From JBBSJT01 sp041691015 (GTDB lineage Bacteria; Chlamydiota; Chlamydiia; Chlamydiales; Parachlamydiaceae): a stretch of 16,635 bases of DNA. Within the stretch, counting starts at the first letter, position 1, and each line of letters opens with the position of its first letter. The notes beneath the pieces are model-generated. The model did no database searches. It was not told where the DNA came from and worked only from the letters and a program-made list of their open reading frames with translations. The translations under genes were made by a program, and so were the position numbers. The stretch covers positions 1-16,635 of the forward strand of contig JBEPVN010000050.1 in NCBI GenBank assembly GCA_041691015.1, written 5' to 3'. Positions 1 to 6,989 of this stretch are shown piece by piece.

Positions 1-150
1 CGCTTATAATTTTGAATCTCTTTAAACTTCCTATCACATTTTCATTTATGACCCTATCTCTTGGAGATTTTTTGATTCTCTTTTTTCTCATCTTTCGTCA
101 GAGGTTTCTTTTTGCTAGACTTCTTTGGCTATCTGGAATGGCGCAAGCTT
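1..150 (-). pseudogene. Degenerate IS5-type transposase, C-terminal remnant
   Basis: Read on the minus strand, one frame gives PKKSSKKKPLTKDEKK followed by ESKNLQEIGS and a stop. The next frame continues as INENVIGSLKRFKIIS to the window edge. This is the conserved C-terminal block of IS5-type DDE transposases: a lysine-rich stretch, then a catalytic-glutamate region of the form R-x-x-x-E-x-x-I-G-x-L-K-x-F-K-I. Intact relatives continue with a YRNRR-like segment that would lie outside the window. The two halves are joined by a frameshift near 45-55, and an in-frame TAG lies at 129-131, so the copy cannot make an intact protein. The remnant has the same orientation as the Sel1 gene that ends at 173. 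The upstream limit near 150 is approximate. The family assignment rests on motif recognition; no terminal repeats are visible. Confidence 0.62.
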
Positions 151-172
151 TTTTTAGTGCAATTAAGGCTTT

Positions 173-931
173 TTAAGTCTCTAATTGAGTTAATTCTGCT
201 AAAGCTTGCTTTGCAAGATCATAACCTTGATTTGCTGACAGCGTATACCATTTTCTTGCTTCTTCAATATAGCGAACAACCCCCAAACCCTGTTCATAGC
301 AGACACCTAAATTATACTGAGCATGCTGATCATCGCTCTTAGCAGCTAAACGTATCCAAAAGATTGCTTTTTGATAATCTTGAGTCACTCCCTGACCATT
401 AAGATAATTAAATCCTAAATTATTTTGTGCGGCAATATTTCCATGGCATGCGCTTAAACTATACCAATAAGATGCAAGCTCATGATTTATGGGTACACCT
501 CTATTGCCGTAATTATAAGAAACTGCAACATTAAATTGGCTTATCGCATCATCATTAACTGCCCTAAGATAACGATTTAAAAAAACTTTCCTTTCATTTT
601 TTTCTTTGGAATGTCCTAAATATTCAAAAATATCATTTTTTCCCGTAAGAAAAAAATAAAAAATCTTGAGGACTTCTTTTTCACTGATAGGGTTTAGCTT
701 ATTTTTTTTATATCTTCTAGAAAAACTTAACCCATCAAAGTGATGCAAGTTCCCATCCAAATCTTCCACCATACTTAAAACATAGGGTAAGTTTTTCATA
801 AACTGTTCTTCAATGAGTTTATAATAGGATTCTTTGCGCAAAAAATCCCGTTCATTAAGACTAATAGATGAAGTATTACCCTGCATGGGTATCATGATCA
901 TGCTTTCCAGATATTTTGTATCTACACTCAT
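173..931 (-). CDS. Sel1-repeat (TPR-like) protein
   Basis: A 252-residue protein whose C-terminal half is three consecutive Sel1-like repeats of about 36 residues (roughly 129-165, 166-202, 203-238). Each has the pattern A/Q-x-N-L-G-x-x-Y-x-x-G-x-G-V, then K/E-A-x-x-W-x-x-x-A/S-A. Sel1 repeats form alpha-solenoids that bind protein partners, and in intracellular bacteria they are common in host-interaction proteins. Residues 1-128 match no domain I recognise, and I see no signal peptide or membrane segment. The ATG start is supported by GAGG 7 bases upstream. That ribosome site begins at the stop codon of the kinase-like gene, leaving a 9-base gap, so the two genes are probably co-transcribed and translationally coupled. 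No terminator is visible after the stop; the reading direction runs on into the transposase remnant. The repeat call is firm, the function unknown. Confidence 0.85.
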   Translation of the reverse strand: MSVDTKYLESMIMIPMQGNTSSISLNERDFLRKESYYKLIEEQFMKNLPYVLSMVEDLDGNLHHFDGLSFSRRYKKNKLNPISEKEVLKIFYFFLTGKNDIFEYLGHSKEKNERKVFLNRYLRAVNDDAISQFNVAVSYNYGNRGVPINHELASYWYSLSACHGNIAAQNNLGFNYLNGQGVTQDYQKAIFWIRLAAKSDDQHAQYNLGVCYEQGLGVVRYIEEARKWYTLSANQGYDLAKQALAELTQLET

Positions 932-940
932 AAATAGTCC

Positions 941-1732
941 TCAATCAATTAAGTCTCGCCAGAAACTTCTCATTTTATGCGGAATTGATTTTTTCAATCT
1001 TTTGAATTTTACATTCGAATACCCATAAGCTTCAGTATCGATAAAAGCCACTTTACCATCCTCTGAGAAAGGTATATTATCAATCTTAATACAATCTGCA
1101 AGCCCAACATCCTTAATGATAGCATGGAGGCCATGCAAAACTTGTTCTGTTACTTTTGAACTTTTCCATGCACGCTTATTAGCTTTTTTATCTAAAATAT
1201 TCATATCTTCTTCAACTAGAATAAAATTCTTGTATGAATACTTATGAGACGATTTCTTAGATTCCGGCAAAAGATAAAACCATTTTTTTGGGACCTTAAA
1301 ATAGGCTTGGAGATCATTTTCTTCAATTTTTTTCCGTATTGCCTCTGCGGCATAGACTCTTTTTGTAAAAAAAAATTGAGCTCTTTCATCTGGCTTATAT
1401 TTATCGCTGTCTAAATAAATTTTAAAAACATAGCCCGGCAAATCTTTATGCTTTGTCACAACAACTCTGCTAAATTCTCTTGGTTTGCCCGTTGTAAATC
1501 CTGCAGATTCCAAAGTAGATGGTTTTAATGACGGTCTATTATTTTCAAAAATAGCATCTAATTTTTCTTTTAAAATGGAGTCTTCCGGAACTAAGAAAGG
1601 AACGATTTTTTCCCAGGAGCTTTGAGTAATTCCCTCTCTTGGAGAATTTGCCGAAACTGAAGCAAAAGCGTGGCTCTCTATAAGCAAAGCAAAAAATAAT
1701 GTGTAGATTATGTTAGAAAATATCTTCTTCAT
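941..1732 (-). CDS. Exported protein with a probable divergent protein-kinase-like fold
   Basis: A 263-residue protein. Residues 1-24 look like a Sec signal peptide (MKK, a hydrophobic core, then AFA as a likely cleavage site). The rest can be laid onto a kinase-type fold: a lysine strand VFKIYLD (K104), a helix with a possible partner glutamate (E130), a hinge-like ILVEEDM (171-177), a helix at 194-209, then IKIDNIPF and KVAFIDTE. N219 and D232 are 13 residues apart, the spacing between the two metal-binding residues of protein kinase A (N171, D184). The position of the catalytic Asp falls on C214, with D213 next to it, so activity is doubtful. The ATG start has AAGGG 5 bases upstream. It is the first gene of a pair with the Sel1 gene. 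The fold is my inference from motif order; it could instead be an unrelated exported chlamydial family. Confidence 0.8.
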   Translation of the reverse strand: MKKIFSNIIYTLFFALLIESHAFASVSANSPREGITQSSWEKIVPFLVPEDSILKEKLDAIFENNRPSLKPSTLESAGFTTGKPREFSRVVVTKHKDLPGYVFKIYLDSDKYKPDERAQFFFTKRVYAAEAIRKKIEENDLQAYFKVPKKWFYLLPESKKSSHKYSYKNFILVEEDMNILDKKANKRAWKSSKVTEQVLHGLHAIIKDVGLADCIKIDNIPFSEDGKVAFIDTEAYGYSNVKFKRLKKSIPHKMRSFWRDLID

Positions 1733-1824
1733 GTGGCCCTTAAAAATAATTTAAAATATTTTATTAACATAATTTAGAATGTTCTGTCTACAAATTTTTA
1801 TTTTGAAAAACTTAAAGACTTTTC

Positions 1825-1852
1825 TCTATAATTACTATTTGGATTTTGTCTA
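1825..1852 (-). promoter_or_regulatory. Candidate sigma70-type promoter for the kinase-like/Sel1 unit
   Basis: On the minus strand TAGACA (1847-1852) lies 16 bases before TATAGA (1825-1830). This would start a transcript near 1818 with a leader of about 85 bases before the ATG at 1732. The 194-base region between the two divergent genes is very A+T rich, so chance matches are likely and this is only the best candidate seen. Confidence 0.35.
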
Positions 1853-1866
1853 AATGTTTTTTAACA

Positions 1867-1895
1867 TTGAATATTTAATCAAAACATATTATTAT
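1867..1895 (+). promoter_or_regulatory. Candidate sigma70-type promoter for the membrane-protein gene
   Basis: TTGAAT (1867-1872) and TATTAT (1890-1895) are separated by 17 bases, placing a start near 1902, about 25 bases before the ATG at 1927. It lies back to back with the minus-strand candidate, 14 bases away. A+T richness lowers confidence. Confidence 0.35.
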
Positions 1896-1926
1896 ATTTT
1901 TTTATAAATCAATAAGTGATTGAAAA

Positions 1927-2703
1927 ATGATTTCTTTAAATAAAGTAATAAATAAAATTTACGAATGCGATAACAAAGTAATAAATTTTATTTTAGATGA
2001 GAGGAAAACCTTTGTCATTACTGTGATTTCTTATCTAAGCTTTTTAGCCTTAATACATCTATACAGATTTTACACAAGCACACCCAAAACAGATAAGAAA
2101 AATCAAGACTCTTCAAATGAATGTATTAAGGTAGTTCCTATTGATAAAAAGCTTAAAAAAGAAAAAGTAAAGTTTAGATCTGTTTTAAATAAGAGGATTG
2201 AAGAGGCTTGTAATAAGCTTTTTGAGGGTTCCAAGTTTAATCTTAAAAGTTTATCTCTGTATAAGAAAATTATTGATCCGCACTCTTTTCACTCTCTAAA
2301 TAAATGCATGAATGAGATGAAAGATCCTGTCATGAAATGTGTCATGAAAGATCAAACAAAAAAACTTCTATGTATCGCAATCAAAATACATACATATTCT
2401 GCGATCTCATCCAGACTTACAACCTCGGTTCTTGTTTTACATCCCTATTTAAAAAATGGTTCCTATATTTGGAGACAACTAGATTATTATTCAAATAAAA
2501 TTTTCCTTTCTGATCCATCTTCAAAGGATTTTTATGGAAACAGAGAAATTCCTTATGAACTAAAAAAAATTCAAACATTTTTAAGAACAGGAAATAGTGA
2601 AAATCCGCAAAGCCATAATTGGCTTTTGGATGGAGATATCTGGAAGATAACTCATTTTAATGGAAAAGAAGATCTTCCCCTACGGTTACCGATTCATGGA
2701 TAA
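1927..2703 (+). CDS. Hypothetical single-pass membrane protein
   Basis: A 258-residue protein that I do not recognise. Residues 1-27 are short and charged, 28-46 are a clear hydrophobic segment (FVITVISYLSFLALIHLY), and 50-90 are lysine-rich. This suggests an inner-membrane protein with one anchor and a mostly soluble C-terminal body. It lacks the long bilobed hydrophobic region typical of chlamydial inclusion membrane proteins. Residues 131-143 contain three spaced Met-Lys steps, encoded by a direct repeat of ATGAAAGATC at 2317-2326 and 2344-2353. The C-terminus has an aromatic segment, NWLLDGDIWKITHF. The ribosome site before the ATG is weak. The gene is divergent from the kinase-like gene and converges on rpoC, sharing its terminator. 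Base composition is A+T rich like its left neighbours. Its length and clean coding support a real gene; function is unknown. Confidence 0.72.
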   Translation: MISLNKVINKIYECDNKVINFILDERKTFVITVISYLSFLALIHLYRFYTSTPKTDKKNQDSSNECIKVVPIDKKLKKEKVKFRSVLNKRIEEACNKLFEGSKFNLKSLSLYKKIIDPHSFHSLNKCMNEMKDPVMKCVMKDQTKKLLCIAIKIHTYSAISSRLTTSVLVLHPYLKNGSYIWRQLDYYSNKIFLSDPSSKDFYGNREIPYELKKIQTFLRTGNSENPQSHNWLLDGDIWKITHFNGKEDLPLRLPIHG

Positions 2704-2717
2704 GTTTATTACAAAAA

Positions 2718-2753
2718 AAAAGCTTAGGAACTTAAATTAGTTCCTAAGCTTTT
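2718..2753. terminator. Bidirectional Rho-independent terminator between rpoC and the membrane-protein gene
   Basis: A perfect 15-base-pair inverted repeat (arms 2718-2732 and 2739-2753) around a 6-base loop. The core is GCTTAGGAACT. On the minus strand it ends in nine T residues (2713-2721), making a strong terminator for rpoC. On the plus strand it ends in TTTT, enough to act on the converging gene. Confidence 0.9.
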
Positions 2754-2781
2754 ATTCAAAAGACATGCTTCTACTTGGCTT

Positions 2782-5700
2782 TTAAGCAGCAGGGCTTGTG
2801 CTAACAGGCTCCTGATGCGTCACAGAAACAAAGTCAAACACTAATGGCTCTTCATATTCCCTGTCGACGAATTTCTTCACGCGCTTATGATATTCAAAGC
2901 CCGTTCCGCCAGGAATGATATGACCCATGATCACGTTTTCTTTAAAGCCCATGAGGTAATCTGTTTTACCTGCACAAGCAGCTTCTGTAAGAACACGCGT
3001 TGTATCCTGGAAGGAAGCTGCAGAGATAAATGACTCAGTACTTAAAGATGCCTTCGTGATACCAAGTAAGACAGGTGTCGCTTGTGCCGCTTTTCCGCCT
3101 TCTTTTAGTACTTTAAGGTTTTCTTTTTCGAATTCTTTTTTATCTACTTCTTCACCAAATAGCAAGCTTGTGTCGCCCGGATCTACGACGCGTACTTTCT
3201 TAAGCATTTGACGCACGATAATTTCAACGTGTTTGTCATTAATGCGTACACCCTGCAGACGATAAACTTCCTGAACCTGGTTGACCAAGTATTTTTGAAG
3301 TTCGCGCACACCGCAAATCTCTAAGATTTCATGTGGAATCACGATACCGTCTGTAAGCTGCTGTCCTTTAACAACATGGTCACCACGCTGAACAATCAAG
3401 TGTTTTGTATGAGGAATCAAATGTTCTTCTTCCATACCTGAAATTTCATCGCGAATCACAACAATACGTTTGTTCTTTTGGATTCCTCTAAAGTCAATCA
3501 CACCATCGATTTTTGCAATTTCAGCAGAATCTTTTGGTTTTCTTGCTTCAAAAAGTTCAGCAACTCGAGGTAGACCCCCTGTAATATCCTTCGTTTTTAG
3601 AGCGCCGCGCGGCAATCTTGCAAGAAGGCTACCAGCTTTTGCATAATCTCCTTCAACAACAGAAACAATCGCGCCGGATGGGAGCGGATAAGTACCGATC
3701 AAATCCTGATATTCGCTGTCTGCATAAATAACGATTTGCGGATGCAATTCGCCTCGATGCTGTTTTACGATCAGTTCTGTTTGGCCGGTACGCTTGTTTA
3801 AGTCTCTTTCAGTCGATATGCCTTCCACTAAGTCTTCATATTTCACAAAGCCTGGCCGATCGCAAATAATAGGAATATTATGCTGTTCCCATTCGGCAAT
3901 TTTTGTGCCGGATGGAACTTTTGAACCATCGCCTACTAATATTTTAGTTCCAAGTTCAACAGTAAAGGTTTGCAAAGCACCTAAGGATTTTGTACTTAAA
4001 AGCTTCTTATACTCTTCAATTGTTCTGCCCTCGTCGCGTACAATATTGATCGCTCCGTTTTTATTTAAGACAACAAATTGATGCTCTTCATTTTCTACAG
4101 TACGAAGATCCGTATAGATGACAAGACCTGCGTGTTCCGTGATCAATTCAGGGCTGATGCTTGCAGATGCAATACCGCCCAAGTGGAACGTACGCATAGT
4201 AAGCTGAGTTCCAGGTTCCCCGATTGACTGGGCCGCGATAATACCGACAGCTTCACCCTGACTTACAGATCTTCCATTTGCCAAGTTAACGCCGTAGCAT
4301 TTGGCGCAAACGCCGCGTCTTGTTTCACAAGTCAATACAGAACGGATTTTTAAGCTTTCAATACCTGAGTCATCGATAGCTTCTGCTTGCAAAATGGTCA
4401 ACGTATCGCCACCTTTTGCAAGAAGTTTTGTGCTATCGCCCGGAAGAAAAACATCGTCGCAAACAGTTCTTCCAAAAATTCTGTCTTTTAACGGGAGAAG
4501 TTCTTCCTGACCTTGCTTAATTGAAGAGACTTCAATACCGTTTAGGGTATCGCAGTCAGCTTCTGTAATAATCACATCTTGCGCAACATCCACAAGACGT
4601 CTTGTCAAGTATCCTGAGTCAGCAGTTTTTAACGCGGTATCGGCAAGACCTTTACGCGCACCGTGAGAGGAAATGGAATATTCAAGAACAGTCAATCCTT
4701 CTCTAAAGTTAGATGTGATCGGCGACTCGATAATGGCACCAGATGGCTTTGCCATCAATCCACGAAGAGCTCCAAGCTGCTTAATCTGTGATTTATTACC
4801 ACGAGCGCCAGAATCCATCATCATATAAAGCGGATTCATCTTACCATTTTTAACTTCGCAGATTAGTTTAAATAACTCTTCTGAAAGCGTATCTGAAACT
4901 TCCGTCCAAATACTGATTGTCTTAGAATGACGTTCGCCATCTGTGATAATCCCGTCTTCATATTGCTTCTTAACAAGCTCTACGCGCTTATGCGCATCTT
5001 CAATAATTTTCTTTTTGTTTGGCGGTATTTTAACATCGCAAACACCCATGGATTGGGAAGCTTTTGTCGCTTCTGCAAATCCGATCGTTTTGAGGTTATC
5101 CAAGAAACGTACAGTAGCTTCAAGACCTGCTTTTTTGTAGCAAAGCATAATCAAGTCACTCATCTTTTTCTTTGGAAGACTATAGTTTTGAAATCCAAGT
5201 TCCTTTGGTACGATCGAATTAAATACTACACGTCCAGGTGTCGTTTCGATGATACCATCTTTAGTGCGAAGCTTAATCAATTCATGGATACGAATTCCGC
5301 GTCCATAATAATCGCCCGCGCCTTCTTCTTTTTCCTCATACCAGTTATAGCTTCCGCTCGAGTGAAGAGCCATTAACACTTCATCTGCATCTCGGAACAC
5401 GCGTGTTTTTTTGCCATGTTCTTCCGGGAAATAAAGAGGATCGCACATCAAGTAATAAAGTCCGAGCGTCATATCCTGGGATGGAACCGCAACAGGCTCT
5501 CCAGATGACGGTAGGAAAATATTATCCGGTGCCATCATCAAAAGTTTAGCTTCTAGCTGCGCTTCAACAGAAAGCGGAACATAAACAGCCATTTGGTCCC
5601 CGTCGAAGTCGGCGTTAAACGCAGAACAAACAAGCGGATGGACACGAATTGCTTTACCTTCAATTAAAACAGGTTGGAACGCTTGTATCCCGAGTCTGTG

Positions 5701-6975
5701 CAAAGTAGGCGCACGGTTTAATAAGACCGGGTGCCCTTTGATGATATCTTCCAATACATCCCAAACTTCTGGTGCATGGCGATGGATCATTTTCTTTGCA
5801 GAACGGATGGTATAAACATAACCTAAATCTTTCAAGCGTTTGACAATAAACGGCTCAAAAAGCTCAAGTGCCATTAATTTTGGCAAACCGCACTGGTTGA
5901 ATTTAAGTTCTGGTCCAACGATAATTACAGATCGTCCGGAATAGTCGACACGTTTACCAAGAAGATTTTGACGGAAACGCCCTTGTTTACCTTTCAACAT
6001 TTCAGAAAGGGACTTCAATGGACGGTTTCCAGCTCCCATAACCGCATGACCATGACGGCCATTATCAAAGAGAGCATCGACAGCTTCTTGTAGCATGCGC
6101 TTTTCGTTACGGATGATAACTTCTGGTGTTTTTAGCTTAAGGATCGCTTTCAAACGGTTATTACGGTTAATAACCCTTCTATACAAATCATTTAAGTCAG
6201 ACGTTGCAAAACGTCCCCCATCTAATGGAACAAGCGGTCTTAGATCTGGTGGTATGACAGGAACTGCAGACATTACCATCCAATCGGGCTTATTTGTAGA
6301 TGTAGTAAAACTCTCTACAATTTTTAAGCGCTTAGCAAGCTTCATACGCGCTTGCTGTGATTTTGTTTTACGTAGTTTTTCTTTTAAATCAACAAGCATT
6401 CCTTGTAGATCCTCAGCTTCAAGCAAATCGCGGATAGCCTCAGCGCCCATTTTTGCGATAAAAGCATCTCTACCGTATTTTTCTTGAGCTTCGCGATATT
6501 CTACGTCATTTAAAAGTTGTTTTTTCTCAAGCTCTGTGTTACCGGGCTCAATTACAACATATTCTTCATAATAAATAACGCGCTCTAAATCTGTCGAAGA
6601 CATACCAAGAACGTTACCTATGCGGGACGGCATTGTTTTGAAGAACCAAATGTGGACAACAGGTACTGCAAGCTCAATATGAGCCATGCGTTCTCTACGA
6701 ACTTTGGATAAAGTCACTTCAACGCCGCAACGATCGCAAATAATGCCTTTATGTTTGATCTTTTTGTATTTGCCGCAAGCACATTCCCAATCTCTAGTCG
6801 GACCGAAGATTTTTTCGCAAAACAATCCGCCTTTTTCCGGTTTGAATGTTCTGTAATTGATTGTCTCCGGCTTTTTAATCTCGCCCCTTGACCATTTATT
6901 ACGAACCACATCATCGGAGGCAATTTTGATTGTTAATTTATCAAATTGTTGCTCTGTTGGATGATTATCTGACAT
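2782..6975 (-). CDS. rpoC: DNA-directed RNA polymerase beta' subunit
   Basis: Largest subunit of RNA polymerase, carrying the catalytic magnesium site. From the start chosen here the protein is 1397 residues. It shows the N-terminal zinc site (Cys 65, 67, 80, 83), the invariant NADFDGD loop (454-460) that holds the magnesium, the trigger-loop region around GIIAAQSIGEPGTQLTMRTF, and the second zinc cluster (a Cys in ADCDTLNG, then CETRRGVCAKC). Residue 465, just after DFDGDQMAV, is Tyr where His is usual. The reading frame opens at 6990 with an ATG overlapping the rpoB stop by one base. A GAGGGGAG ribosome site lies inside that extension, so I place the start at the ATG at 6975, 5 bases after it; 6978 is also possible. 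It is co-transcribed with rpoB and ends at a strong terminator. Confidence 0.97.
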   Translation of the reverse strand: MSDNHPTEQQFDKLTIKIASDDVVRNKWSRGEIKKPETINYRTFKPEKGGLFCEKIFGPTRDWECACGKYKKIKHKGIICDRCGVEVTLSKVRRERMAHIELAVPVVHIWFFKTMPSRIGNVLGMSSTDLERVIYYEEYVVIEPGNTELEKKQLLNDVEYREAQEKYGRDAFIAKMGAEAIRDLLEAEDLQGMLVDLKEKLRKTKSQQARMKLAKRLKIVESFTTSTNKPDWMVMSAVPVIPPDLRPLVPLDGGRFATSDLNDLYRRVINRNNRLKAILKLKTPEVIIRNEKRMLQEAVDALFDNGRHGHAVMGAGNRPLKSLSEMLKGKQGRFRQNLLGKRVDYSGRSVIIVGPELKFNQCGLPKLMALELFEPFIVKRLKDLGYVYTIRSAKKMIHRHAPEVWDVLEDIIKGHPVLLNRAPTLHRLGIQAFQPVLIEGKAIRVHPLVCSAFNADFDGDQMAVYVPLSVEAQLEAKLLMMAPDNIFLPSSGEPVAVPSQDMTLGLYYLMCDPLYFPEEHGKKTRVFRDADEVLMALHSSGSYNWYEEKEEGAGDYYGRGIRIHELIKLRTKDGIIETTPGRVVFNSIVPKELGFQNYSLPKKKMSDLIMLCYKKAGLEATVRFLDNLKTIGFAEATKASQSMGVCDVKIPPNKKKIIEDAHKRVELVKKQYEDGIITDGERHSKTISIWTEVSDTLSEELFKLICEVKNGKMNPLYMMMDSGARGNKSQIKQLGALRGLMAKPSGAIIESPITSNFREGLTVLEYSISSHGARKGLADTALKTADSGYLTRRLVDVAQDVIITEADCDTLNGIEVSSIKQGQEELLPLKDRIFGRTVCDDVFLPGDSTKLLAKGGDTLTILQAEAIDDSGIESLKIRSVLTCETRRGVCAKCYGVNLANGRSVSQGEAVGIIAAQSIGEPGTQLTMRTFHLGGIASASISPELITEHAGLVIYTDLRTVENEEHQFVVLNKNGAINIVRDEGRTIEEYKKLLSTKSLGALQTFTVELGTKILVGDGSKVPSGTKIAEWEQHNIPIICDRPGFVKYEDLVEGISTERDLNKRTGQTELIVKQHRGELHPQIVIYADSEYQDLIGTYPLPSGAIVSVVEGDYAKAGSLLARLPRGALKTKDITGGLPRVAELFEARKPKDSAEIAKIDGVIDFRGIQKNKRIVVIRDEISGMEEEHLIPHTKHLIVQRGDHVVKGQQLTDGIVIPHEILEICGVRELQKYLVNQVQEVYRLQGVRINDKHVEIIVRQMLKKVRVVDPGDTSLLFGEEVDKKEFEKENLKVLKEGGKAAQATPVLLGITKASLSTESFISAASFQDTTRVLTEAACAGKTDYLMGFKENVIMGHIIPGGTGFEYHKRVKKFVDREYEEPLVFDFVSVTHQEPVSTSPAA

Positions 6976-6989
6976 CATTTCTCCCCTCA

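Noticed and set aside
723..783. Faint U-box-like pattern in the N-terminal half of the Sel1 protein (around residues 50-85)
   Set aside because: Only the NPIS segment and some spacing resemble a U-box; core positions do not match well enough to support a ubiquitin-ligase call.
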